This document shows positions 39,968 through 48,551 of a DNA stretch of 64,000 nt, piece by piece (the stretch's first letter is position 1; every line of letters starts with the position of its first letter). Both the position numbers and the translations under genes were made by a program. Origin of the DNA: Gilvimarinus polysaccharolyticus (lineage in GTDB: Bacteria; Pseudomonadota; Gammaproteobacteria; Pseudomonadales; Cellvibrionaceae); contig NZ_LFIJ01000002.1 in NCBI RefSeq assembly GCF_001187555.1, positions 98,716 to 162,715 of the forward strand, written 5' to 3'. The notes under the pieces were generated by a model. The model made no database searches and was not told where the DNA came from. It was given only the letters and a program-made list of their open reading frames with translations.

Positions 39968-41668
39968 ATGGCCTTTAATACTTGGCAATATTTGACCCAG
40001 CGCCAAAGCGCTATACCCGCGGCGCTAATTGCCGTTAGTCTACTAACACTCACCGCATGCGGTGGTGGCGGCGGTGGTGGCCCCGATCCCAAGTTCTCCC
40101 AATCAAGCTCAAGCTCGGTTGCCAGCGTTAGTAGCAGTTCGTCCATCAGCTCTAGCAGTTCATCAATTAGTTCGAGTAGCTCATCAAGCAGCGTCGAGTT
40201 AACTTGGACCAAAGGCGTTTATGGCCCTGTGAGTAACTATTGGGACAAGTGTGAAAACCCGCGCACTGGCATCGCCCCCTATAACGACTTACCTTATCCT
40301 GACCAAGCCGGTAGCAGCACCGAAGAAAACTTCTTTTTACGCTCGCTAACCCACTACACCTACCTGTGGTACGACGAGGTCGAAGACCTAAACCCCGCGC
40401 TTTACAGCACCGCCAACTATTTTCAGTTAATGAAAACCACAGCCACCACGCCCACCGGCAACGACAAAGATCAGTTTCACTGGAGCACCCCCACAGACGA
40501 ATATCGCCAGCGTACACAAGCTGGGGTCGAGGCAGGCTACGGTGCCGTTTGGGCGCTGCTAAAAGCGACATCTCCACGCGAGGCGGTAGTCTCTTATGTA
40601 CAACCCAACTCACCCGCCGCTCTGGTAGGCCTGAGTCGCGGTGCACGCGTGTTAGAAATCGACGGTGTTGATTTTGTTAATGATAATACTCAAGCCGGTA
40701 TTGATACGCTCAACGCCGGATTGTTTCCATCCGGTTTAAATCAAAGCCACACCTTTAAAGTACGCGACTTGAACGCCAATACCAGTCGCACGATCGAGTT
40801 AACATCCACAGAAATCACCATTGCCCCGACCCACACAGTAAAAACAATTAATACCGGAACGGGAAACGTAGGTTACATCTTGTTTAACTCCCACATCGCC
40901 ACCGCCGAAGCCGCATTAATTAATGCCATCGAGCAATTTCGCGATGATAGTGTCAGCGACTTAGTGTTAGATTTACGCTACAACGGCGGCGGCTACCTAG
41001 ATATCGCCAACGAGCTGGCCTACATGATTGCCGGCAGCAACACCGCCAACAAAACCTTCAATCGCATGGAGTTTAACGATCAGCACCCAAACTTTGATCC
41101 TTTTACCGGCGACCCTCTCGAGCCTTTGGCTTTTCACAACACCACACCAGGTTTTTTTGGCCCTGCCGGTAAGGCACTACCTGCACTAAATTTAAATCGT
41201 CTTTATGTTTTAACCGGACCCAACACCTGCTCCGCCTCCGAGGCTATCATTAACGGGCTTACAGGTATTGATGTTGAGGTTGTGCAAATTGGCGCCGCCA
41301 CCTGTGGCAAGCCTTACGGGGCTTACGTACTGGATAACTGCGGAAGTAGTTACTTTACGGTTCAATTTAAATCGGCCAACGCTAAAGGTTACGGCGAGTA
41401 CAGCGACGGGTTTTTCCCCGGAGCCGCCAATAGCAGTAATCCGGCCGAATTGCCCGGTTGCGTCGTTAGCGATGATTACAACCACCTGCTGGGCGACGTA
41501 GCCGAGGCCCGTCTAGCCGCTGCACTGCACTACCGAACAACCGGTAGCTGCCCAGCCGCAAGCTCAAACAAAGGCCAAGCAAGGCTGCAAAAAGCGCGCA
41601 CGGTTGGCACCGATGACGGGGTGATTTTTCAACCGCCAGGACTCGGCGATATGATTTTGCGCCGCTAA
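39968..41668 (+). CDS. S41-family (C-terminal processing) protease lipoprotein with polyserine linker
   Basis: The 566-residue protein has a lipoprotein signal (lipobox LTAC, Cys31), a Gly-run, and a polyserine linker (about 45-75), typical of Cellvibrionaceae surface proteins. A PDZ-like region (VVSYVQPNSPAALVGLSRGA to ARVLEIDGVDFV) precedes the S41 catalytic domain: LDLRYNGGGYLD, CSASEAIINGL with the nucleophile Ser (about 422), and CGKPYG, whose Lys 26 residues later fits the Ser-Lys dyad. It is probably an outer-membrane-anchored periplasmic or surface protease. A GTG at 39959 is an alternative start. The function and substrate are unknown. Confidence 0.88.
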   Translation: MAFNTWQYLTQRQSAIPAALIAVSLLTLTACGGGGGGGPDPKFSQSSSSSVASVSSSSSISSSSSSISSSSSSSSVELTWTKGVYGPVSNYWDKCENPRTGIAPYNDLPYPDQAGSSTEENFFLRSLTHYTYLWYDEVEDLNPALYSTANYFQLMKTTATTPTGNDKDQFHWSTPTDEYRQRTQAGVEAGYGAVWALLKATSPREAVVSYVQPNSPAALVGLSRGARVLEIDGVDFVNDNTQAGIDTLNAGLFPSGLNQSHTFKVRDLNANTSRTIELTSTEITIAPTHTVKTINTGTGNVGYILFNSHIATAEAALINAIEQFRDDSVSDLVLDLRYNGGGYLDIANELAYMIAGSNTANKTFNRMEFNDQHPNFDPFTGDPLEPLAFHNTTPGFFGPAGKALPALNLNRLYVLTGPNTCSASEAIINGLTGIDVEVVQIGAATCGKPYGAYVLDNCGSSYFTVQFKSANAKGYGEYSDGFFPGAANSSNPAELPGCVVSDDYNHLLGDVAEARLAAALHYRTTGSCPAASSNKGQARLQKARTVGTDDGVIFQPPGLGDMILRR

Positions 41669-41680
41669 GAGAATATAAGT

Positions 41681-42091
41681 ATGACATTAACGATTAGCTT
41701 CAACTCAATCGCCCGTATTTGCGCTGGGCTACTATTAACCAGCGCACTCGGCGCCTGTCAAAGCACAGCAATGCCGGAACCCGTACCGGCATTGCTGGTT
41801 GCGCCAAACGAGGCGACACAAACGCAACTAACAAGCATCATCAGTGCCGCTCTTAACACCAAAGTAACACTATCGGCCCAAGCCTTAACCAATGATCCAG
41901 TGCTAATGATCGACACTAGCCGCCGACCACGCAGCCTAAGCTCGGCCGGCGCGCAGGACTCATGGCTCGGCCGACCCGATCACTTTGAGCTGTATCTAAC
42001 AAAAGGTAAGTGCCTGCTAAAACATCGCCAAAGTGAGCAAGAGTGGTTTATGCCAGAGGCCACTTGCAAAGCGGTAAGCGGTAAGCGGTAA
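41681..42091 (+). CDS. Small hypothetical lipoprotein
   Basis: The 136-residue protein has a signal peptide with lipobox LGAC (Cys26) and a folded region with two cysteines (GKCLLKHR and PEATCKAV) that could form a disulfide. I recognise no family. It begins 12 bases after the S41 protease stop, so it is probably co-transcribed and may be its partner. The final residues VSGKR are encoded by the first copies of a heptamer repeat that also runs past the stop codon. Confidence 0.65.
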   Translation: MTLTISFNSIARICAGLLLTSALGACQSTAMPEPVPALLVAPNEATQTQLTSIISAALNTKVTLSAQALTNDPVLMIDTSRRPRSLSSAGAQDSWLGRPDHFELYLTKGKCLLKHRQSEQEWFMPEATCKAVSGKR

Positions 42092-42112
42092 GCGGTAAGC
42101 GGTAAGCGGTAA
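42071..42112 (+). repeat. Six tandem copies of the heptamer GCGGTAA over a stop codon
   Basis: Six perfect 7-bp units cover 42071-42112. The stop codon of the small lipoprotein gene (42089-42091) ends the third unit, so units four to six are in the 3' region. With any copy number of three or more the reading frame ends at the same place, so slippage would leave the protein unchanged and alter only the 3' end. Confidence 0.95.
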
Positions 42113-42138
42113 ATGTTACCTGCCACCGCTTACCGTTT
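42097..42138. terminator. Hairpin formed by the heptamer repeats and a downstream complement
   Basis: The last heptamer copies (42097-42110) pair with TACCGCTTACC-type sequence at 42125-42138 (ACCGCTTACCGTTT) to give a stem of about 14 bp with one wobble pair. It lies between convergent genes, with a weak T-tract on the plus strand. Other repeat copies could pair with the same arm. Confidence 0.5.
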
Positions 42139-42149
42139 AATTATTATGG

Positions 42150-43367
42150 CTACAAGATTTGATCGCGCTCGCGAAATCCCATCAAATAAAGAATTGCATC
42201 TAACCCTAACGTCGATATGGATTGCTCGGCCGAGGCCTTCACTAAAGGCTTCGCCCTAAAGGCAATACCCAAACCGGCTGCGCCCAACATGGGTAAATCG
42301 TTAGCGCCATCGCCTACCGCGATGGTTTGCTCGGTGGTAATGCCTTCGCGCTCGGCCAACATTGTTAACAGCTCGGCTTTGCGCTCGCCGTTGACCACCT
42401 GACCTTTTACCTCGCCGGTGACTTTGCCATCAACAATATCCAAGGTGTTAGCATAAACGTAATCAATACCCAGCTTATTTTGCAGGTACTCGCCAAAGTA
42501 CTGAAACCCGCCCGATAGTATCGCCGTTTTATAACCCAACTTTTTTAAGCTGCTAATCAGTTTTTCGGCGCCTTCGGTAATACGTAAATTAGCAGCAATA
42601 CCGGCTAACACACTCTCATCTAAACCTTTAAGCAGTGCCATACGGCGCGCAAAGCTCTCGTTAAAATCTAGCTCGCCACGCATAGCAAGCTCGGTAATCT
42701 CAGCCACTTGCTCACCCACTCCGGCGGCTTTAGCTAACTCGTCGATCACTTCGGCTTCAATCAGGGTTGAGTCCATATCAAAGCACACTAAGCGACGGTT
42801 GCGGCGATACACCGTATCGCGCTGAAAGGCGATATCTATTTCGTGGCGAGTGGATAGCTCCATAAAGTCAGCGCGCAGGGCCTCGCGGTCGGCCGGTTCA
42901 CCGCGCACCGAGAACTCGACACAGGCGCTCGCACGAGTATCAATGCTGGCAAGTCCAATGCGTCCCGACAGGCGATTGATATTATCGATATTCAAACCGT
43001 GCTGAACGGTAACCTCGGTCAAGTCGGCAATTTGGTGAGCAGTCACCTCGCGCGCCAACAGCGTGACGATATAGCGAGCCTTACCCTGTTGCGCAACCCA
43101 GTGCTCGTAGTTGTCATTGCTAATGCTGGTAAAGCGCACATCAATGCCAAGTTTAACCGTGGCACCTTGCAGCTCGGTCAGCAGCGCAGGCTCAGCAATG
43201 CGATCGGTATCAATCGCCACCAACAGCCCTAAAGCTAGGTTATCGTGGATAACCGCCTGACCAATATCTAGGATAGCCGCATCGTAGCGACCCAATACCT
43301 GAGTTATCACAGAGGTGACGCCCGGCCGGTCAGCACCGGCGGCGTTAATCAAAAGGATTTGTTTCAC
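42150..43367 (-). CDS. serB: Phosphoserine phosphatase
   Basis: SerB makes serine from phosphoserine. The 405 residues give the long form found in pseudomonads and relatives: two ACT-like regulatory domains (about 1-180) and a HAD phosphatase domain. The catalytic motif is LVCFDMDSTLIEAEVIDEL (nucleophile Asp197, acid Asp199), followed by GFQYFGEYLQNKLGIDYVYA, the Lys region KAELLTM and the acidic GDGANDLPM. It is divergent from a ytjB-like gene, as in many gammaproteobacteria. Confidence 0.96.
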   Translation of the reverse strand: MKQILLINAAGADRPGVTSVITQVLGRYDAAILDIGQAVIHDNLALGLLVAIDTDRIAEPALLTELQGATVKLGIDVRFTSISNDNYEHWVAQQGKARYIVTLLAREVTAHQIADLTEVTVQHGLNIDNINRLSGRIGLASIDTRASACVEFSVRGEPADREALRADFMELSTRHEIDIAFQRDTVYRRNRRLVCFDMDSTLIEAEVIDELAKAAGVGEQVAEITELAMRGELDFNESFARRMALLKGLDESVLAGIAANLRITEGAEKLISSLKKLGYKTAILSGGFQYFGEYLQNKLGIDYVYANTLDIVDGKVTGEVKGQVVNGERKAELLTMLAEREGITTEQTIAVGDGANDLPMLGAAGLGIAFRAKPLVKASAEQSISTLGLDAILYLMGFRERDQIL

Positions 43368-43468
43368 GTTACCAGATCACATCTCAAAAGCGCTATTATA
43401 GCGTTTATAGTCGGCCCGATACTAATTGCGCTAAAATGCCGCGACAAACTTTACTCACCGGATTCTTC

Positions 43469-44602
43469 ATGTCTTTACACCAACACCTAAAACAGCACCC
43501 AGAGCTTGGGCTTTGCACTATTATCATGCTGTTGTTGGGCGTGCTGGGGGCGGCATTGGTGCTGCATTTTGCCGGGTTACAGCAGGCCGCGTACACCGAG
43601 CAATACGGCCAAGCGCTGGCCGACCGTGGCGCCGCACAGGCGGTAGAGCCCGCACTGGCACAAGATATGATCAGCCTACAGGTTATTGTGCAATCGCTAG
43701 CCGAGCAGCCCGCCGTGCTGCGCGCCAACATTCACGATGTAGAAAACCGCTTATTAGTCGAGAGCGGCACCAGCACAGCTCCGCGCGGCTACCAACAACC
43801 ACATTTTAACGCCCCCATCACTCTTGATACTCACTTTGTCGGACACCTAACCATTACCCTGCAAGAGCCACCGGTAATATCGCAGTACCGTTTATTTTTA
43901 TGGCTTTGGGCCGCTGCCGTACTAACAGCTATTATCGCGCTTTGGCTGCTATACGCACTCTGGCTGCGCCACACCGGCCAACAGCCCCGCTTCACAGCGG
44001 CGCTTAGCGCCGAGCAAGAAGTCGCGCCAGCACAGACAACAAACCCCGACACACCACAACACGCGGTTGTTATTGAATTGGTGTTTCTTAACTTGCAAAC
44101 CTTGCAGCAACAGCTGTCGCACACCGGTTTTCAAGAGCGGCTGCAATGCTTTGACCACAACCTTAGCGGCATACTTGCACTCTACACCGGTCGCAAACAG
44201 CCCCTGCGCGGCCATCGTATGCAGCTACAAGTCACCGGCGACACCTTAGCCGATGCCAGCTTTTACGCACTGTGCATTTGCCAGCTGGCACTTAGGCTTA
44301 GCTTAAACGGGCCAAGCCCACCGTTAAAACTGGCTGCCAACGTGCTTTCCACACTGGACGAGGACGCTCCAAATTCGCTGCTGGCCAGCTACCAGCAGCC
44401 ACTCCAAATGCCACCCGAGCACCAAACTCCCGCCGTCTGGGTCGATCCCGCACTGCAATGCGAGCAACTGGCCGAGCACGTGCAAATCAGCAGCGATAAC
44501 CAGTTAGAACACATTAAGCCGCCATACGAGTCACTACTGCAACGCCAAGAGCAACAGCTAACTCAGCTCGCGCAAGCACGCGCCGTCACCTCAACGTCAT
44601 AA
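43469..44602 (+). CDS. YtjB/AhpA-like inner-membrane protein
   Basis: The protein (377 residues from ATG 43469; an ATG at 43436 is also possible) has an N-terminal membrane helix (GLCTIIMLLLGVLGAALVLHF), a periplasmic region with ALAQDMISLQVIVQSLAEQP, and a second membrane helix (RLFLWLWAAAVLTAIIALWL). This fits the SMP/YtjB family, whose genes sit divergent to serB. The cytoplasmic C-terminal half is poorly conserved and rich in Gln. The family function is not known with certainty. Confidence 0.78.
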   Translation: MSLHQHLKQHPELGLCTIIMLLLGVLGAALVLHFAGLQQAAYTEQYGQALADRGAAQAVEPALAQDMISLQVIVQSLAEQPAVLRANIHDVENRLLVESGTSTAPRGYQQPHFNAPITLDTHFVGHLTITLQEPPVISQYRLFLWLWAAAVLTAIIALWLLYALWLRHTGQQPRFTAALSAEQEVAPAQTTNPDTPQHAVVIELVFLNLQTLQQQLSHTGFQERLQCFDHNLSGILALYTGRKQPLRGHRMQLQVTGDTLADASFYALCICQLALRLSLNGPSPPLKLAANVLSTLDEDAPNSLLASYQQPLQMPPEHQTPAVWVDPALQCEQLAEHVQISSDNQLEHIKPPYESLLQRQEQQLTQLAQARAVTSTS

Positions 44603-44640
44603 AAGCATCACACATCTGTCACGCTTTGCTCCTAGCGTAA

Positions 44641-44700
44641 GCCCATACCGCCACAAGCCCTGCTGGCTTGTGTTATCCGGTGCGGCTTATTGCTATGGGC
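44641..44700 (+). promoter_or_regulatory. Structured 5' leader of the acyltransferase gene
   Basis: Three nested sets of complementary arms can form one long hairpin: GCCCATA (44641-44647) with TATGGGC (44694-44700), CCGC (44648-44651) with GCGG (44682-44685), and CACAAGCC (44652-44659) with GGCTTGTG (44665-44672). The outer stem includes part of the GGGCGAG ribosome-binding region eight bases before the ATG. It could control translation, or its inner part could end upstream transcription. Confidence 0.45.
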
Positions 44701-44707
44701 GAGAACT

Positions 44708-46423
44708 ATGCTAAATATCGAACAATCTGTAACCGAGAAATTCCCCCGCTTTGCCAACAGCGGCCCGGTCATTCGCGGCACAACGCTATCATTACTGCGC
44801 AAGCTCACCCACGAGCAAGAGATCAACCAATTTCTACACAACCACAGCGGCCTGCGCGGCATCGACTTTATTGACCAGATGTTTGAATACTTTAACTTTA
44901 ACTACAACGTCAGCAGCCGCGACCGCAATAACATCCCAGCGCAAGGCCGTGTCGTTATTGTTGCCAACCACCCCATAGGCTCGCTAGACGGCTTGGCACT
45001 GCTGCGTATGGTCAGCGAAGTGCGCAAAGATGTGCGGATTGTGGCCAACGATATGCTGATGGCCTTTAAACCGCTACACAACGTTTTTTTACCGCTCGAC
45101 AATATGACCCGCAGCGCCTACCGGAAAAGCTATAAAGACATCTTAGGCGCCCTCAATAACGACGAAGCAGTGATTATTTTCCCGGCCGGCGAAGTCTCAC
45201 GCGCCAGCCCCAAAGGCATTCGCGATGGCGCATGGCACGCAGGCTTTTTACATTTTGCGCGCAAAACATCCGCCCCCGTCTTGCCCATTTTTATCGAGGC
45301 GAAAAATTCACTCTTGTTTTACAGCGCCTCAATGCTCTACAAACCTTTTGGCACCGCACTGCTTGCCCATGAGATGTTTAAAAAACACTCGAGCGAGATT
45401 CGGTTTCGGGTGGGCGAGGCGATCCCACACACCGAGCTACGCAACGATAAACTCGCCGACAAAGCATTGATTCAGCGCTTAAAAAAGCACCTGTACAAAC
45501 TGCGAAAAAAAAATAAACCACAATTTATTACCGAGCGCACCATTGCCCACCCAGAAGATCGCGCGGCACTGAAAGCCGAGCTGGCAAGCGCTACAAAAAT
45601 CGGGGTTACGGCAGATAACAACAACATATTTTTGTGTGACTATCACACCCACCCCACCGTATTGCGCGAGATCGGGCGTCTGCGTGAGCTAACATTTAGG
45701 TTAGTCGGTGAAGGCACCGGTAGCCGGCGCGATTTAGATAAATACGACCAGCACTACCGGCACTTAGTACTCTGGGACGAACACCGCTTGTGCATTGCGG
45801 GGGCCTATCGCATTGGTGACTGCGCGCGCATTTTGCGCGAGCACGGAGCCTCCGGACTATACACTAACGAGCTATTTGATTATCAGCCCACCATAAATAT
45901 ACACCTGCAACAGGCCGTAGAGCTGGGCCGCAGCTTTGTTCACCCCGATTACTGGGGCAAAGCCAGCTTAGATTATTTATGGCAGGGCCTCGGGGCCTAC
46001 TTACAACACGACCCCAGTATTCGCTATGTATTGGGGCCGGTGAGCATGAGCGCCAACTACCCCAAAGCGCTGCGAGACTTGTGCGTCTACTTTTACCAAC
46101 ATTACTATCAGGCGGCGCCCGCGCTAGCCATTGCACACCATCCCCATATTATCGACGCGGCTACCCACACCGAGCTCGAGCACGCCTTTAGTGGCCTTGA
46201 GGTTGCCGATGGATTTCGGCATTTACAGCAGTGCTTTAGCGCAGCCGGCTACAAAGTGCCCACACTGTACAAGCAGTATGCCGCCCTATACGAGCCCGGT
46301 GGCTACCAACTGCTATCGTTTAGTATCGACTCAGATTTTGGCAACTGCCTAGACGGTTTGTTTATGGGCGACTTAACCCAGATGAAAGCGGCCAAAAAGA
46401 AACGCTACCTAGAAACCAGCTAA
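44708..46423 (+). CDS. Two-domain acyltransferase, PlsC-like plus GNAT-like (OlsF-type)
   Basis: The 571-residue protein fuses an N-terminal lysophospholipid-acyltransferase (PlsC) domain (about 75-260) with NHPIGSLDG (His88, Asp94) and FPAGEVSR to a C-terminal GNAT-like domain (about 295-500) with LRELTFRLVGEGTGSRRD and LGRSFVHPDYWGK, as in OlsB-type N-acyltransferases. This layout is that of OlsF, a bifunctional enzyme that makes ornithine lipids in Serratia. The assignment to ornithine lipids is by analogy; it could instead make another acyl-amino-acid lipid. The start at 44708 is chosen over the TTG at 44690 by family fit. Confidence 0.82.
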   Translation: MLNIEQSVTEKFPRFANSGPVIRGTTLSLLRKLTHEQEINQFLHNHSGLRGIDFIDQMFEYFNFNYNVSSRDRNNIPAQGRVVIVANHPIGSLDGLALLRMVSEVRKDVRIVANDMLMAFKPLHNVFLPLDNMTRSAYRKSYKDILGALNNDEAVIIFPAGEVSRASPKGIRDGAWHAGFLHFARKTSAPVLPIFIEAKNSLLFYSASMLYKPFGTALLAHEMFKKHSSEIRFRVGEAIPHTELRNDKLADKALIQRLKKHLYKLRKKNKPQFITERTIAHPEDRAALKAELASATKIGVTADNNNIFLCDYHTHPTVLREIGRLRELTFRLVGEGTGSRRDLDKYDQHYRHLVLWDEHRLCIAGAYRIGDCARILREHGASGLYTNELFDYQPTINIHLQQAVELGRSFVHPDYWGKASLDYLWQGLGAYLQHDPSIRYVLGPVSMSANYPKALRDLCVYFYQHYYQAAPALAIAHHPHIIDAATHTELEHAFSGLEVADGFRHLQQCFSAAGYKVPTLYKQYAALYEPGGYQLLSFSIDSDFGNCLDGLFMGDLTQMKAAKKKRYLETS

Positions 46424-46542
46424 GCTTATCGCTCGGGCCAAAGTGGCGCTGTTGTGCCGCTTAGCCACTGAGCCTAGCTCCCACTTTTGCCGCGCAATCG
46501 CTCGTGTTAAGCTCGCAGCACTATTGCGGGGCACATTCTTCT

Positions 46543-47904
46543 ATGCACATACATATTCTTGGCATTTGCGGCACATTTATGGGCAGCTTGGCGCAGCTGG
46601 CCAAAGCCCTTGGACACCGAGTAACCGGCTCAGACCAAAACGTGTATCCGCCCATGAGCAACCAACTGGAGGCGGCAGGTATCGAGCTGGTGCAAGGTTA
46701 CGATGCCGCGCAACTAACGCCCGCGCCCGATCTAGTCATTATTGGCAACGCCTTAAGCCGCGGTAACCCAGCGGTAGAGGCGGTGCTAAACCAAGGTTTA
46801 CCCTACACTTCGGGGCCCCAGTGGCTGCGCGAGCATGTACTGCCCGGTAAGTGGGTATTAGCGGTAGCCGGCACCCACGGAAAAACCACCACCGCCAGCT
46901 TACTCGCCTGGATTTTAGAGTACGCCGGTATGGCACCGGGGTTTTTAATTGGCGGCGTAACGCAAAACTTTCCGCAATCGGCACGCTTGGGCGACACACC
47001 CTTTTTTGTAATCGAAGCCGATGAATATGACAGCGCCTTTTTTGACAAACGCTCTAAGTTTGTCCACTACCAACCGCGTACACTGGTATTAAACAATCTA
47101 GAGTTTGATCACGCCGATATTTTTGCCTCGCTGGCCGACATTCAAAAACAATTTCACCACTTGCTGCGCACCGTACCCAGTGAAGGCTGTGTGATTTACC
47201 CCGCGCAAGAGGCGGCCTTAACATCGGTGATACAACAAGGCCTGTGGAGCGAAGCACAAACCTTTGGCCCCGAGGGCCGCTGGCAAAGTAAAAACCTCAA
47301 AGCCGATGGCTCACAGTTTGTCCTTTATGACGGTGACACCCAAGTGGCCGAGGTACACTGGTCTATGAGTGGCCAGCACAACGTTAGCAACGCCATTGGC
47401 GCGATGCTTGCCGCCCGCCACGTAGGCGTTACACCCGAGATTAGCGCCCAAGCACTGGCCGAATTTAAAGGCGTAAAACGCCGGCTCGAATGCATTGCCG
47501 ATATTCACAGCGTTAAAGTCTACGACGATTTTGCTCATCACCCGACCGCCATTCACACCACCCTTAAAGGTTTACGCGCACAAGTCGGCGACGATAAAAT
47601 TATTGCCATTATCGAGCCGCGCTCTAACACCATGCGCTTGGGTACGCACAAAAAATCGTTAGCCCCCGCCTGTGTCCATGCCGATGATGTACTGTGGTAT
47701 CAACCACCGCACACCGATTGGGATATGCAAGAGGTGGTTAACAGCTCGCCTATACCCGCTAAGCTGTACCACTCGCTCGACTCACTGATTCACGACACCT
47801 TGGCACTGGCCGAGGCCAATACCCACATCGTGATTATGAGCAACGGCAGCTTTGACGGCTTGCACCAAAAGCTGGTGCAACAACTGACAAAACACGCGAT
47901 GTAA
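46543..47904 (+). CDS. mpl: UDP-MurNAc:L-alanyl-gamma-D-glutamyl-meso-diaminopimelate ligase
   Basis: Mpl reattaches recovered murein tripeptide to UDP-MurNAc during peptidoglycan recycling. From ATG 46543 the 453 residues match the family length. The N-terminal IHILGICGTFMGSLAQLAK is diagnostic, followed by the ATP motif AVAGTHGKTTTASLLAW (GTHGKTT, 110-116), EADEYDSAFFDKRSKF and FAHHPTAI. It is a Mur-ligase-family cytoplasmic enzyme. The genes ubiX and mvaB follow at short spacing. Confidence 0.97.
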   Translation: MHIHILGICGTFMGSLAQLAKALGHRVTGSDQNVYPPMSNQLEAAGIELVQGYDAAQLTPAPDLVIIGNALSRGNPAVEAVLNQGLPYTSGPQWLREHVLPGKWVLAVAGTHGKTTTASLLAWILEYAGMAPGFLIGGVTQNFPQSARLGDTPFFVIEADEYDSAFFDKRSKFVHYQPRTLVLNNLEFDHADIFASLADIQKQFHHLLRTVPSEGCVIYPAQEAALTSVIQQGLWSEAQTFGPEGRWQSKNLKADGSQFVLYDGDTQVAEVHWSMSGQHNVSNAIGAMLAARHVGVTPEISAQALAEFKGVKRRLECIADIHSVKVYDDFAHHPTAIHTTLKGLRAQVGDDKIIAIIEPRSNTMRLGTHKKSLAPACVHADDVLWYQPPHTDWDMQEVVNSSPIPAKLYHSLDSLIHDTLALAEANTHIVIMSNGSFDGLHQKLVQQLTKHAM

Positions 47905-47945
47905 TCTCAGCCCTATACATTATCTAAACGACAGGAGTTGCTACT

Positions 47946-48551
47946 GTGCCACGCACCATTACCCTCGCCATGACCGGCGCCTCGGGCGCGCAATACGGCC
48001 TGCGTTTATTGCAATGTTTATTGGCCGCCGACTGCCGAGTGTACTTATTGTTATCCAGTGCTGCCGAGGTCGTGATTCGTACCGAAACGAATTTAGACCT
48101 ACCCGCAAACCTCGAACAACAACAATTGTTTTTAAGCCAACGTTACAGCGCCGATGACGAACAGTTAATATTATTTGGCCGCGACGACTGGTTCTCGCCC
48201 GTTGCGTCTGGCTCCAGCTCGCCGACATCCATGGTTATTTGCCCCGCCAGTGGCGGCACCTTATCCAGCATTGCCAGTGGCGCCAGCAATAACCTTATCG
48301 AGCGCGCCGCCGACGTCGCCCTTAAAGAGCGCCGGCAATTAATCGTGGTGCCACGCGAGACGCCTTACTCGGCTATTCACTTAGAAAACATGCTTAAAAT
48401 CACCCAGTTAGGCGCCATGGTGCTGCCCGCCAGCCCCGGTTTTTATATGCAGCCCGATCGGGTAGAAGATCTAGTCGATTTTGTAGTCGCACGAATTTTA
48501 GACCAGCTGGGGTTAGAGCAAGACCTAATGCCACGCTGGGGCGAAGACTAA
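47946..48551 (+). CDS. ubiX: Flavin prenyltransferase UbiX
   Basis: UbiX makes prenylated FMN, the cofactor of the UbiD decarboxylase in ubiquinone synthesis. The 201 residues contain the flavin-binding start [39 protein letters not shown], and [20 protein letters not shown], all conserved. The start is GTG at 47946 with CAGGAG eight bases upstream. UbiD is not in the window. Its TAA shares one base with the ATG of the next gene. Confidence 0.96.
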   Translation: MPRTITLAMTGASGAQYGLRLLQCLLAADCRVYLLLSSAAEVVIRTETNLDLPANLEQQQLFLSQRYSADDEQLILFGRDDWFSPVASGSSSPTSMVICPASGGTLSSIASGASNNLIERAADVALKERRQLIVVPRETPYSAIHLENMLKITQLGAMVLPASPGFYMQPDRVEDLVDFVVARILDQLGLEQDLMPRWGED

